The notes: generated from the letters alone by a model not told the origin. DNA of 64,000 nucleotides from Strongylocentrotus droebachiensis (GCA_035222895.1 JAVYIG010000318.1:62001-126000), one strand, 5' to 3'. Positions 11,756-23,905 are shown, counted from the stretch's first letter. Numbers and translations: made by a program.

Positions 11756-12178
11756 TTTATGTTTGTTATTGGAACTTGTGAATAGTGAATGAAAACACAG
11801 TAAAGTTTAAGTATTCATACGCACCATATACACATTGCTACAATGACATCAAGAGCATAAGTCTAACTTTTGCAATAAATGTTCCAATCGGAAATAATTT
11901 TGTCACAATGTCTGTAGTGGAAGAGCGCCCTTCTTGTTCAAACATTTACAGCATACATAATGTCATTTCAAGTTGATGATTTGGTGAAGTATGTGAAACT
12001 GAATCGGTGTCAGAAGAACACAATGATATTTTTTTCAATTCAAGCGCTATAAATCACTAACCTTCAAAGCATGGTTTATCAGTTCAAAGGCATGCCGGAC
12101 TGCGTTAATAGTCATCGAGAATGTATGTTATGAGCTCGACCAATACAATTTTGACTGACGTGATTCGATTGCTATATA

Positions 12179-12236
12179 ATGATGCCGATTTGTGCAGAAG
12201 TTCTTCTTTTTCTCACCTTTATTATCTCCAAATCTG
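12179..12236 (+). CDS. B1 exon 1: signal peptide
   Basis: MMPICAEVLLFLTFIISKS, then donor GTAAGT in phase 1. It lines up with the signal part of class A exon 1 (LIFLTFIVSK in A1). Too short to stand out as an ORF, but the same 55-58 nt exon precedes all five B genes. Confidence 0.85.
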
Positions 12237-15200
12237 GTAAGTTTTAATTCATGTTGACTTGATAAAATTCTTTGGAAATCAGCCAATGCGGAGGGTTAGA
12301 GAGATGTAATTAATTCAATACACTTACCGATAATCTTTGCATTCATGGTTTCAAGCTGCTGTCTATCTCAAATCCGCTATTATTTCTTTACTCTCTCGAT
12401 TCTTTGGTGATAGTAAATAGATAGATAACAAAGTAACACATCACGACTATTGTATAGCAATTCCCATCATGGGCAACAAAAATGGCAGTTAAGCTTAATT
12501 AACAAAATAATATCCCAACCTCAATCTTTCTACGCCAAGTCGTATTGAAAGCTATTCAGGAAAAATAAATATTATACTGGTAACGTTTGACCAACTTATT
12601 TTATCGTAAATGTGTTTAGCAGAGGCATACTCCTAATCAGTAAATTCGCATTTCATTTTTCTAAATAAGCCTGGTGCCCCCCCCCCTCCCCCCTCCACCA
12701 ATCATTTCAGTGGGTAGAATTACCCTACCCCACTGTATTTCATGCATGCTATTAGCATCTATACAAGGTACATTTCTCTTGGAATATGTTTCATTCAATC
12801 CATGCAGGATGCCATGCATTTGAAGTGTCTATTAAGACATACAACTCCCTTCCAGTCATTGGCGAGGATTTCACACTGGTCTGTACCTTCACGCCGAAAA
12901 GCCGATATCGGCGACTAATTTGGGCCAAGGGTGACAACATCGTGGTAGCCTCTCACTCTTGTGTGCCGCAATGGCCTTGTGCATTGTCCAATGGTCCCTA
13001 CCCATCGAAGTTCAGCTTTTTGGCAGACACTAGCAGTGGAAATTTGACACTAAAACAGCTTGACAGAAATGATAGCGACGATTACCAGTGCACGGTTAGC
13101 AGCACATATGGGGTGGAGAATCCAGGATCAAATAATATTCACGTGACACCATTGCCACCAGGTATGCTATTGTAATGAATTTACGCAAGAAAAGTCAAGG
13201 ATATTTATTCATGATATATGAGTGTACTTTGGTATTATGGATTAAAATCTTAATCAAACCCCTCTCTTCCTGTATTTTATTATAACAATATTACTATGCG
13301 AAGATATCAATCAATAAATTGGAAGTCTCATATTTTCAGATTTTATTAACGGGCAAGTGATTAACTTCATACATGCCTAATATCATTATTTTACGAAATG
13401 TCCTGGTAATACCATCACAGTTACAGTTTGTGAAATACTGAGGGTTTGCTAGTCGCGATTAGGGACTTTTAGATTTGCACGTCGACAGCGTTGACTGCAA
13501 CGTGTGACGTCATTTGAAGGCACTGCGCATGCGTCACGTCGTCTCAGTCGGCGATCGAGAATGCGTCAACCTTGATTTTCCTAAATCTAGTACGGTACTA
13601 GTATGCCGCGCGCGCGTGCACCCTGCATGTATGTATATCGTCGAGTGAAATCTAAAAGATTTATAATTGTAGTCAACATGGGCAGTTGAGTACGTTGACA
13701 CGCATAATCAGTCGGTGTTCGTCGTGTTCTCGTCCACTCAATCTAAAAGTCCCTATTGTACATTGTTACTATTATTATTTTGCAGTTGGCAAAAAATCTA
13801 AAAACTTAATATCTTAAGCAATGGTTAAAAACATACCTTTAAAGTATCTGTGTCAATTATACGTGAAGTGGTAATCTTGAAAAGGCTGTCTTAGAGTAAT
13901 TAGTGACTCCATCTCAAGGAAGTAGACCGTTAGGGTAGAGAAGTTTAATTCAAAGTGACCCTTTATCGTGACTATTTCCCTTAATGTCATCAGCTCCGCC
14001 ATATAGGATCCTTATTACGGATGAGAGATCGGGTGATTATTACACTAACAATTACGCCAATATGACGGTAACTGCTGGAGAGTTGTATGTCATCACATGT
14101 GTAGCACATGGTGCAAGGCCTCCTGTAATACTGGAATGGCGTACACCAGATGATGGAACGGTTGTTCTTCAAAAACAGTCTGATGTAGCACAAGGCAACA
14201 GCTTTATCTCTCGGAAGGCAATTACAATCACGCCCTCTACTAATGATCAAGGAAAGAATCTCCGCTGCGTGGCATCACATCCAGAACTACCGAGTAACCG
14301 TCAGCGTTCAGTTTACTTTAATGTTCAAGGTAAGAAAGATATTTACACAAGTATAACGCGTATTCTATATTTCACAGCCTGGCAATTTAATCTTTTTGAT
14401 CGCAGATTACATCAATGTCAGAAAAGTGACCCCACGTCTTACTGTTTTACCTTGTATCAACTGCCATTCTCATCTCAACTTGGAACTCGATGGGGCAATA
14501 TGAAATACTGAATCGTCTATTTTTATTTGGGGATTTGTACTTTTACTGTACTTATAGAAACAGATTTGGTTAGCTCTTTCCTAGAAGAAATATATATTTT
14601 CCCTAAATTTCTTTGTATGTAATGAGGTTCTACTGACCATCATGCTCTTTTCTACAACAGGAGATAACGAGCGCGTTATTCAGCGTTTCTTACACGATTT
14701 TGAAATACAATTTTACTTTCTCTCTCCCTCTCTCTCTCTGTCTATCTCTCTCCTATACAGTTCCACCCTCTAGTATATCGCTTTTCCCAAGTGGACATAA
14801 CAAGGAACACGAATCTGGGTCAGCATCCATTAACGTTCAAGAAGGTTCTTTCACTTCAATTACTTGTAAAAGTATTGGATCATTACCAGCGGTTAAACTT
14901 ACACTGACTCTTCTTGGTGGTACCAATATTATTCCCGGCAACCTTTCAAAGTTTCACAATGCTTTAGATGGAAGTTTGTTTGACACCGAAATTACCATCG
15001 CAATACATCCAGAGAGAAAGCACCATGGAATGTTCTTAGAATGCTATGTATCTCTGGCCGAAATCTTTATTGATCTACTGGTAGCCAAGTTGATCGTTTA
15101 CGGTGAGTTTTGAGTTTTCAATATATTGGCATTTGATCTTCCTTTTCATAACCCCGGTGAGAAAAAATATTTATTATGGATTTAATCCACTGTAAGGCCT

Positions 15201-16944
15201 TATCTTCGCTACGTACATGAAGGCAATTGTTACATGTATGCCTCGTTATCTACCCAGTTTAAAGGAATCATCATCATTGATAAGTTATCGTCAACTATGA
15301 CGGGGAGGAAACGCGAACGTTTATCACCGTATACCTCGGTTTTACCTCGCCTTTTAACTATAAGTATAACGTCCGAGAGCGCGTAATCATTTTTTCTATG
15401 AAAATTTGACTTGTTAAGGCTTTACCCATAACCATATATTTCATATCATTGTAAAGGCCCACCAGATAATGTTAAAATGACAACCCCCGATGATCTACGT
15501 GATGGTATAGAAGCCATCGTAAGCTGCAGAGCTGTTAATGGATACCCTGCTCCGCTTATCCATTGGTACATCGGATCAATAGATGTGACACACGATTCGT
15601 CTCTTGAGACTTCAATGAATGAAGCTGATCGGTATGATGCTGAAAGTACCCTTACCCTCATACCAAAGAGGATTTATCATGGGACACCTCTTCTCTGTCA
15701 GGCAGTTGAACCTACACCATCATCTGTGCAAGAATTTCAACCTACGACACCCTCAATGTGGTCAGTGAATGATAGCATGGTTCTGAACATATCATGTGAG
15801 TACTCATTTTCAGTAAAAAAGTTGGTTAGGACATTACCATAAAGAATCTCCAAAAACTGCGTTAGATGTTGATCTGTCTACGCGTCCACGAACTATCCTC
15901 AAGAGTCTTCGTCTGCTTTCGCTTTTTTTCATTTTAATTCTACCCTTTATTTTAGTTTCTACTTGTAGGTAAGTTTCTGGAAATGCTTTACATGTTCCAT
16001 GTAAGTAGCTTGTTTTCCATCTGACACAGAATGCATGTGGATGAAGACAAGTCAAAGTAATAGACTATAATATCATTTCTTCTCTTTTTGTCATGCATGC
16101 ATTGAAAAGTATTTTTTAGTCCTACCCCCATCAACCTTCATCTACCTCCCCATTCCTATCCTCATCCTTTCTTCTCGTTCTATTCTCTATCACCTCCACT
16201 CAAATTTATTTTCCAACATAATTTTTTAATCTAGATGACCCAGTTGTGTCCGTTTCTTCTCGACGGCTAACATCAAATAAAGTGCGTACTGGGTTCTTGT
16301 TGACGTGTACCTCCAACGCGAATCCTCCTGCTTTTATCTTCAAATGGTTCTGTAATGGCACAAAATTGTCTGACGACTTCCGTATTCTCTCCGAGACTAT
16401 ACAAGAAGGTGAAACGCTGACTTTCAGTGAAAAAGCGATTCGAAACCCCCAGTCCGAAGATCCGTGTGATTACAAATGCGTAGCAGTGTCAACATATGCT
16501 TCCGGGAGTGCAGTCTTTAACTACACGTTGTCTCGTGAGAAGAAATGTGTGTATCATAGCTTATTAAGATTCATGTGTCTTGTCCGTCTGGTACTCTATA
16601 TTCATTTAATTAAATGACGCTTGCTCCCAAATATACACAATAAACTTATATCAATTAAACCGTCTTGTATTTATCGATAATGATTCAAGTTATTGAATTG
16701 AAGAAACCTTACCATACAAATTTGTTCTTTACAATTTACCACTCATTAACCTTAACATTTAGTTATTCCCGATTCACCTTCTTGGCTCTTCGTCGACCAA
16801 AACCGAATGACATTTTCAGCTCTCTGCGCTGCCTCGCACCTTAGATTCGACATAAGGTTACGACACAATTGGTGCTATCGAAGGTCCAAGGTAATACGCT
16901 ACAACATTTCATCGATTGACTTCCAATATCAATTAATATGCTAA
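12179..16944 (+). CDS. Gene B1: class B (subtype x) secreted 5-Ig protein
   Basis: Seven exons join to an open frame of 636 residues: 12179-12236, 12808-13161, 13994-14329, 14761-15102, 15457-15795, 16235-16534 and 16763-16944. Residues 1-19 are the signal peptide, about 20-137 the V-like Ig, 138-249 Ig2, 250-363 Ig3, 364-476 Ig4, 477-576 Ig5, and the rest a degenerate half FN3. No transmembrane segment is seen, so secretion is predicted. Every intron is phase 1. Ig3 lacks the core Trp (CTG at 14904-14906). The start is the first of two ATGs (MM), matched by the single ATG in B2-B5. A 296-bp MITE sits in intron 2. The ligand is unknown; the FN3 end is the least certain part. Confidence 0.8.
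12677..12697 (+). repeat. Poly-C tract in B1 intron 1
   Basis: C-run interrupted by single T, about 110 bp before the V exon. All five B genes have a C-rich tract at this place (25008, 36945, 48252, 60145). Confidence 0.9.
12808..13161 (+). CDS. B1 exon 2: V-like Ig
   Basis: Acceptor CATGCAG, donor GTATGC, 354 nt. CHAFEVSIKT entry, Cys in LVCTFTP, Trp in LIWAKGD, DSDDYQC with the second Cys. The extra loop is CVPQWPC. Confidence 0.9.
13460..13755. mobile_element. MITE in B1 intron 2
   Basis: Left end TAGGGACTTTTAGATTTG and right end CTCAATCTAAAAGTCCCTA are inverted copies. If the outer TA pair is the target duplication, the termini are GGGACTTTTAGATT, a Tc1/mariner-type layout. The 296 bp hold no ORF of note and are richer in CG than the flanks. 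Confidence 0.7.
13994..14329 (+). CDS. B1 exon 3: C2-like Ig2
   Basis: Acceptor GTCATCAG, donor GTAAGA, 336 nt. YVITCVAHGARPPVILEW holds Cys and Trp; LRCVASHPEL holds the second Cys. Three bases longer than in B3-B5. Confidence 0.9.
14761..15102 (+). CDS. B1 exon 4: C2-like Ig3 lacking core Trp
   Basis: Acceptor CTATACAG after a pyrimidine-rich (TCTC) tract, donor GTGAGT, 342 nt. Cysteines in SITCKSIG and LECYVSL are present. The C strand reads VKLTLTLLGG, with Leu where B3 and B4 have Trp (VELSWTLD in B4). Confidence 0.88.
15457..15795 (+). CDS. B1 exon 5: I-set-like Ig4
   Basis: Acceptor TGTAAAG, donor GTGAGT, 339 nt. VSCRAVNGYPAPLIHWYIGS carries Cys and Trp; LLCQAVEP carries the second Cys. 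Closely matches Ig4 of A genes in the NGYPAP...W pattern. Confidence 0.9.
16235..16534 (+). CDS. B1 exon 6: I-set-like Ig5
   Basis: Acceptor ATCTAG, donor GTGAGA, 300 nt. LTCTSNANPPAFIFKWFCNG with Cys and Trp; CDYKCVAVSTYASGSA closes the domain. Without splicing the frame continues to a stop at 16615-16617. Confidence 0.9.
16763..16944 (+). CDS. B1 exon 7: degenerate half FN3
   Basis: Acceptor ACATTTAG. The frame starts IPDSPSWLFVDQNR, like the other FN3 exons, but LCAASHLRFDIRL replaces the expected VAWQ core, as if shifted by an indel. Stop TAA at 16942-16944. A possible donor AAG|GTAATA is at about 16890. Confidence 0.5.
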
Positions 16945-17026
16945 AAGTGCCGATTAAATTATGTTTCTAAAACCTCTTTTCATTCATAATGACCATCCCC
17001 AATTATGTTCTTCAGAAAGATGAATC

Positions 17027-17039
17027 GCTTTCATTTTCG
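17027..17039 (-). promoter_or_regulatory. IRF-like element upstream of A2
   Basis: Minus strand CGAAAATGAAAGC contains a full GAAANNGAAA core, about 160 bp before the conserved A2 start. Confidence 0.45.
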
Positions 17040-17200
17040 TAGCGCAAGAACAAAATTAAGCCATTAATCTCTGTGCCTATTCATTCTGCCAATACAATCC
17101 AATATCGCTTCCTCCTCACTTTTTATCGGCAGATATTCTGGTTCATGACACAACGTCCCCAGTTTGAATTCACAGGGAGAGACAATCCGTGGATGACAAC

Positions 17201-17600
17201 ATGAATTATTGTCTTCAAACATGTATCTTTCTTGCCTTCATCATTTCTCAAACCTATGAGACAAGCGTGTCTACCCGTATTTGGAACCCAGAAGTCCTCC
17301 CAGTCGTTGGAGAGAATATCACACTTGCCTGCATTTACATGCCACCATCCACGTCTCGGCTACTGTCTTGGCGAAATGTGGACGGCAATTTACTAGCTAT
17401 CGATAGATGTCAAGGAGTGGGATGCAGAAACGTGCAAAGTGTTCCAGATGTATCCAAATACAGCTTGAGGGCAGATTCTTCCAGCGGTAACCTAACTATT
17501 AAGGATTTAACAGTGGATGACAGCGGCATATATCAGTGCTTTGTAGGCACTTTTTCTGATGCAGCTTCAGATGGGATTGAACTGAAAGTGGTGTTACCAG
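17201..17600 (+). CDS. A2 exon 1: signal peptide + V-like Ig
   Basis: Signal MNYCLQTCIFLAFIISQ. Cys44 in LACIYMPP, Trp in LLSWRN, loop CQGVGC, DSGIYQC. RIWNPEVLP marks subtype b. Donor GTAACA, phase 1. Confidence 0.88.
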
Positions 17601-20600
17601 GTAACATGTTTCCGTTGCACCATATTATTCTCGGTATAAGTTCAATTAAATGTGGTTTAATGATAATAGGGTTAGATTTGTGTCACTGCTCGAAAGGAGA
17701 CATATTTCCAAATAATAGGTCTAATTTCATTCGTGACTAATAATCATGCCACTGCAGTCACTGCAATTGTGCAATCATAATAGTGGATCAAGTACGATAA
17801 ATCTGTGACTCAGATGTCATAGTATCGGGGAGAAATATCGCTTGATAACTGTTATTCTAACTTTTCTAAGAATGAACACTGTATGCATGTTGTCTAACTT
17901 CCAGCCGAACCAAGATTGCTATCCATCACTGACAATCGGTCTGAGGATGGATACAAGAATGGAGCATCAGTGAGCATCACATCTGGGAGAAACCACAACC
18001 TAACATGTTCAGTCCAAGACGCTAGACCATCTGCAAAGCTGAAGTGGCTGATTCCAGAAGAAGTACAGGTTCAACTGGAAGATCAGAATAACGCTGTTCA
18101 TGGTGACGCTTACACCTCTCGAAGAGTTGTTTCTGTAACTCCGTCTAGGGACGATGATGGAAAGGTTTTCCGCTGTGTGGTTTCGCATCGGGAGCTGGAT
18201 AATAGACTTCAATTATTCATCCGCCTAGATGTTCAAGGTGTGTGTGTTCTACCTAAGTAAATATTCCTCCCAAATATCAGGATTTTCGGAAAGGGATGAA
18301 GCATTTAACATCCCCTAAAACGTTTCCCACTATTATATATGTTTTCAATTCTTGTAGGGAATAAGAACATCACTAGATCCCATGATGCTTTCACCCATAA
18401 TATACTGTTATCATATCGTTAGTAATAGTTTACTTCGGTATGTCTCCTTTCAGTAGCTAACTCCGTATGACAATGTGAGTTCTTCCTTTTTCTATCAACT
18501 CAGTACCGCCAAGTGACCTCAAACTTAACGTGTATGGATCCATAGCTACCAATGCAACAGAGACAAGAAGTGTCAATATCTTTGAAGATTCTGTAACATC
18601 ACTTAACTGCAAGAGTGTAGGATCTCGTCCAAAAGCTCTTATATCATGGATCATTGGTTCGGACAACGACCCGGGAAGCACGACTTCTACATCTACCACG
18701 AATGAGGCCGACCAATGTTTACGTGACACCGAGTCCACTCTTCAGTTGATTCCAAAGAGGAGGCATCACAATAAACTTCTTCGATGTGTGGCCCATGCTG
18801 GTATAAACCAACGTCATACAGAAGTGAGGGTTATCGTGTTTGGTGAGTATTCGTACGTTGCATTAACGATACCTCATCTTCTCGAACTCACGAGAGAAGA
18901 CTGAATGTGGCCTTGGACATACTGCAAAAAAACATTTGTCATTTGTATATATCTTATGTAAAGAATTATATTTCGAAAACTGGGTTTTTTCATGCCATAT
19001 TTTGTCAATTCTACAACGAGATATTTCAAAGAAGTAAACAATGAAGAAAGTGTGTAATGACAATCCTCGGGGACAGCTAAAGCAATTTCTTTAGATATCA
19101 ACAATTTTGTTTCCTGTTGTCACAATATATGTTGTATGAGAGTCATGTGTCGTCGTTGTTAATAATATCATCAAGTTTAATTTCCTGTATTGGTATATAT
19201 GTTGTATACAAGTCAATGGGGCTTATAAACTCAAAATAGTGACATAATTAATGCACTTTGATTTTCAAGGACCATCGGATCCTCCCTACCTAAGTGGAAC
19301 GGAGGGATTGCAGGAAGGAGTGTCATCAAACGTGACTTGCACATCGAACAATGGCTACCCAGCACCAGTTTTCCGATGGCATCTTGGATCAGAGAACGTC
19401 ACCAAATATTCTAATGCACAGTCTTCGAGGAATATAAATCATCGCCTGGATGCAATAAGTGTTTTTAATTTCACCCCCACGGTAGACGATCATGGAGAAC
19501 TCCTTGTCTGTGAAGTTTTTCAACCAAACGCTTTATCCGTGAAGTTTTGGAATGTCAGTGAGGTTCTTCAAGTTCTCTGTAAGTCTGATTTATTTCAGCC
19601 TAACCCATTCACCATGTAGATCTTATAAGGAGGAAGGTATGTATAAACGTTACCTCACCGCAATAGAGACATTACAACAACTCTCATTACCTGGTGTTAG
19701 CATCATGTTTGCTGTGAGCCGGCGTTTACATTTATTTTCCAATGATTGAATTAAATAAGCAAGGTAAGCTTTTTGTTTTATAAGCATCACTTGGTTTGAT
19801 TCTCTTTCCTTTTATAAAACCTATTTTGTGTTGCAAAATTATTTATGAACCATACAGGTTTGATTCAGATTAATACCTAAGCATAACTTAGTTCTATGTT
19901 ATGATAAACTACTGATATATTACCCTTGCTCAGTAGTGGTAACTATTACAATATTTATTCATTTACGCTAATCAGGAACACCATCACGAATGGCATGTTC
20001 CTGAGCCTCGTTTTATTGTTTCCTGAAGGTATTCTTTTCTTTCTAAATACATACATGTAGATTCTCCTGTCATTGTGGATTACTATTTTCGTCGGGTTTC
20101 CAGTGGCCACCAGAGTGTTGATGCCATCTTTACATGTACATCAGATAGCAGACCCCTAGCCTCAATAAATTGTTTTTTGAATGGGAAGAAACTCAACAAC
20201 GGCACCCGCCATCACATTGAAGATACCTTGAGGTCGAGTTTTCTGATTATTGTAAATATTTCGGCAGAAGACGAAGGCAACTATACATGTTTGGCTGAGA
20301 CAAGAATTGGGAATGACAGGGCAGCTATTACCTTCTCATATTCTGGTAAACCTTTCACCATCAGACCAAGCCGCATATATGTAAAAGGATTATGTCCTAT
20401 AATTTATGTAACACATTGCCTGGTAGAGTGTTTGCCAATTATAATCCCAGATAACACATTAGAACAGTATCACACTGTTACGATTGTATAACCTAGGTAC
20501 TGAGATGATAACCCTGTTACAGTTACTATCGGGCAATGTTACGGTGGACTAATGTGTCGACCTTTATAACATGTTAAACAACGTTCCGGTGAAAATTGAT

Positions 20601-21039
20601 TTGGGCTTTACTTGTGTTATACATTGTAAAGCTTATGGCTGTGATTTAGGTGAACGTTAAGTAAAGTATTAACATTAGGGTCAAGTTCAGGTATATTTTT
20701 CGGCCCGGGTTTGGAATTTATATTTCGGTTGGTGTACGAAGTGATCGGATTGTTGGAGGCACATGTGATATACAGCCGTCACAGCGCACTACGGTATAAT
20801 GTATTGCAATTGTATTGATTGCATACTTTTGTGTTCGGGTAACAAAATATGTTGTCTCTGTCACTGATACCATCTTTTAAAAAATTCTCCCAGGGACTCC
20901 AGTTCCGCCTTATGAGTGCATCGTCGATCAAAACCAGACGACATCATCTACTCTCTTCATAGCTTGGCAACCTGGAATCGATGATTGGTTTCAACAAAAT
21001 ATCACTTTGGAGTATATTACGAGGAAAAAGCATCATTAG
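17201..21039 (+). CDS. Gene A2: class A (subtype b) secreted 5-Ig protein
   Basis: Exons 17201-17600, 17905-18237, 18504-18842, 19270-19578, 20061-20345 and 20894-21039 join to 603 residues. Layout: signal and V-like Ig 1-133, Ig2 134-244, Ig3 245-357, Ig4 358-460, Ig5 461-555, half FN3 556-603 ending KKHH. The start at 17201 (MNY) is the one conserved in A4; an in-frame ATG at 17189 would add four residues. The frame is open throughout, but Ig5 is six residues short and its core Trp is Cys, so that domain may not fold normally. There is no transmembrane segment. Exon 1 and Ig3 pair with A4; the 3' part and flank pair with A5. Confidence 0.82.
17905..18237 (+). CDS. A2 exon 2: C2-like Ig2
   Basis: Acceptor ACTTCCAG, donor GTGTGT, 333 nt. 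LTCSVQDARPSAKLKWLIP has Cys and Trp; VFRCVVSHREL the second Cys. Confidence 0.9.
18504..18842 (+). CDS. A2 exon 3: C2-like Ig3
   Basis: Acceptor CAACTCAG, donor GTGAGT, 339 nt. Entry PPSDLKLNVYGS is subtype b. LNCKSVG, ISWIIGSDND, LLRCVAHAG supply the core residues. Confidence 0.9.
19270..19578 (+). CDS. A2 exon 4: I-set-like Ig4
   Basis: Acceptor TTTTCAAG, donor GTAAGT, 309 nt. VTCTSNNGYPAPVFRWHLGS with Cys and Trp, LLVCEVF with the second Cys. Confidence 0.9.
20061..20345 (+). CDS. A2 exon 5: short Ig5 lacking core Trp
   Basis: Acceptor ACATGTAG, donor GTAAAC, 285 nt against 303 in other A genes, an 18-nt in-frame loss around the HSL..ED segment. C-strand ITWF is INCF here (TGT at 20171-20173). 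Cysteines in FTCTSDS and YTCLAE remain. Confidence 0.85.
20894..21039 (+). CDS. A2 exon 6: half FN3, terminal
   Basis: Acceptor TCTCCCAG. TPVPPYECIVDQNQ then TLFIAWQPGIDDWFQQ and ITLEYITRKKHH, followed by TAG. This covers FN3 strands A to C with the core Trp; the second half of the domain is absent. Confidence 0.7.
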
Positions 21040-22456
21040 AGGATATTTTTGTATACCGCGATAGACAATATATATATATATTTAGTAGTTTTAAGATAAT
21101 TTCTGCCTATAAATTTAAAGATAGGAAAATTATTACAGGTCGCTCTGAAGAGCACACTCTCTCGTTTGGATATGGACAAGGTGATGTACTCGTTAATAGA
21201 TTGTACCTTATTTATTTATTTAATTTTTGGTATAATACAAATCGTGCATACAGTACAATAATGCAAATGGTTAAATCAAACACATTCCAGATGATAATCA
21301 TGGTAGCTTGACCACTGAGGTTTAAATAATCCAAGAAATAGTACAATCAATATCGGTCATGAAACATAATTCGTAATTCAATGGAGAAAAGTAATTGCAT
21401 TTGTGATCAAAGGTATCAAGTATCTAAAATGAGTTGAAAAGAGAATATAATTCTAATCAAAGGTTTGAGTATCAACATGTGTAAACATATTGCAAAACAA
21501 TAAGCCGTTTAAGTGGCCAATGAACTGTCTTATTTTATTTAGGGCTTGAATGGAGTGAAAGATTGTTTATATTGTATTATGATTTAAGATTGTATTTATT
21601 GTACTGTAATCTAATTAATACTAAATGACTGAAAAATGTGGCGACATAAACGCTTTGAACCGAGGATAATTGGACAGTTTTGGTAGACGGTTTTTTACCG
21701 AAGTATAGTGTACGAGATATTGTAATAACATCATCAAATAAACCAATACCTCTAAAAAAATAATAGGCGAGGTCATTGAATCGTCCACATTCAAAGGTGT
21801 TTTTCTCTTCTTCATTTTACTTTACATTTGCATTTAAGCGTCAAATGAGCGTTGTAGGGGAGAACACTTCTTTATTCGCGCTCTTTTTTGTTAATACTTT
21901 GTTTTTGTCATTTTACCTCAAATTTGCAATCACGAGCCAAATGAGGTTGGGGAAAAAGCTTTAGAATAGGTTTGGAAATTTCGCAGTGATCGAGAATTAA
22001 AACTGATCGTAAGGGGAAAAAAGTGTTGACAGTCTGGTCAATCCTTTAACTATACTCAAAGGCAGCTTATGCGTCTTTCATCGAGGATGGGCAGTCCCTC
22101 ATCTTTGATAATTGTTTGTTATCGTAACTTTCATTCATTTATTTATTTAGTTAACAAACTGCTTTCCCTGATAGCCCTGCTTGTTGCAAACAACGTGAAT
22201 ATATAAAATATTTACAAATATAATACAAATATAATACAAATTGAAGACATAAATAACAAACGAAACAAAGACAAATACAATATTATGAATACAATATTGC
22301 AAAGTGTAATAATCAAAAAGTCTATTTGATAAATTAGTATTTTTCCAAGTTCTGTTTAATGTCGTTGAAATGAAAATGAGATAATAAATAGGAGATTTTT
22401 CAGAGGGGATATATTGAGGGAGAGTAAATATAGTTTGTAGAGAAGAATTGAGAGAG

Positions 22457-22499
<43 letters not shown>

Positions 22500-23847
22500 G
22501 GGAAGGATGGAGCGATGGAGAACAAGGGATTTCGTGGGTATTACAACAGTCATGAGTCAGCTACAGTGTATGTCCTAGAACAGTGTACAAGTAGGGTACA
22601 AAATACACGGAGCATGAGAGAGGGGTAGAAGGCGGGACAGAAAGAGAATGAGGATGGGAGAGAGACAGTTAGAAAAACAGAAAGAAAGAAAGAAAGATCC
22701 TTTATACATGTACATGAATACGTATTCAGTAACCCTTTACGCGGTAATGTCTCCAGATGGCCAAAAAAGAGTTATACACAAATTGCTTTGAAATATTGGA
22801 GTGAAGAGGCTATAGTCTCTGTTCGTTCGGAATTTTATTTATTTCGTTGTTTCGACCCCATTAAAGTTCGTGTACCACTCTCATCGACATAACACCGTTT
22901 CTTGAAGGGAGGCCATGGTTTTGGATCGTGTTTCGACTGAATATTGGGGTTTCGTGAAACTTTGAAATAAATCCCGAGGGCCATTCCATTGACACATTTT
23001 AAATTTAGATCGATCTTTGAACCTGCCACCTTAAATGAAATGTCTTTCCAAAGTAAGGCCTGCCATAAATCTGGTATGTGGGTTTTGGATGTGCTCCCAG
23101 GAAATTTCTTAATAGCCTGTTATGAAATTTTACCAGTCTATCTAAGAGTAAATCGGAACAGTTTGACCAGACAACATCACTAGTCAGAGTCGAATAACGG
23201 CATTACGAGGGAGGTACATGATAGTAATTCAAATGCAATTGTCTTTGAGTTTTTCTTGGTCATGAAGTCAACATGGTAACTATTTGACATATTTTAGTCC
23301 AGAAATCCAACTAATCATTTAAAATCGTTTGATCAAGTAACTGAAACACGATTAGATTTGGTATCATATGCACCATTAGGCTTTCTAGTCTAGACATAGT
23401 AGGGAAGAAATACGTTGCTTCCTGTTTTTGTTTGTTATTGGAACTTTTGAATAGTGAATGAAAACACGGTTAAGTTTAGGTATTCATACGCACCATATAC
23501 ACATTGCTACAATGACATCAAGAGCCTAAGTCAAACTTTTACAATAAATGCTCCAATCGGAAGTAATTTTGTCACAATTTCTGAAGTAGAAGAGCGCCCT
23601 TCTTGTTAAAACATTTACAGCATACATAATGTCATTTCAAGTTGATGGTTTGGTGAAGTTTGTGAAACTGAATCGGTGTCAGAAGAGCACACTGATATTT
23701 GTTTCAATTCAAACGCTATAAATCACTAACTTTCAAAGCATGGTCTATTAGTTCAAAAGCTTATCTGCTTGCATTCATAGTCATCGAAAGTGTGTGGTAT
23801 GAGCTCGTCAAATAGAATTTCGACTGACGTGATTCGATTGCTGAATA
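21040..23847. other. A2-B2 intergenic region
   Basis: No Ig exon. Shares the A 3'-flank block and, from about 21600, resembles 9950-12178 and 57360-59635. Contains (GA)n at 22460-22495, an antisense MAGSKIDLNLK frame at 22835-23029 and an ETS-like GCTTCCTG at 23417-23424. Confidence 0.6.
22460..22495. repeat. (GA)n microsatellite upstream of B2
   Basis: Uninterrupted GA repeats, homologous in place to the tracts before B1 and B5. Confidence 0.9.
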
Positions 23848-23905
23848 ATGGTGCCGATTTGTACAGAAGTTCTTCTTTTTCTCATCGTTATAATCTCCAA
23901 ATCTG
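23848..23905 (+). CDS. B2 exon 1: signal peptide
   Basis: MVPICTEVLLFLIVIISKS then donor GTAAGT, phase 1, 58 nt as in B1 and B4. Confidence 0.82.

Larger units (their letters stand above)
8096..12178. other. A1-B1 intergenic region
   Basis: No Ig exon. The part at 8140-9250 resembles the A3 3' flank (33300-35160) and is not seen after A2, A4 or A5. A poly-C/T tract lies at 8748-8780 and (GA)n at 10761-10792. From about 9660 it follows the flank shared by all A genes (a GCTCGCCCTGAACGAAA block near 9672). At 10440-12178 it matches the upstream regions of B2 and B5. Confidence 0.6.

Noticed and set aside
264-16944. A1 and B1 (and each later pair) as one long 10-Ig gene
   Set aside because: Each A ends in a stop inside FN3 and each B starts with its own ATG and signal peptide exon.
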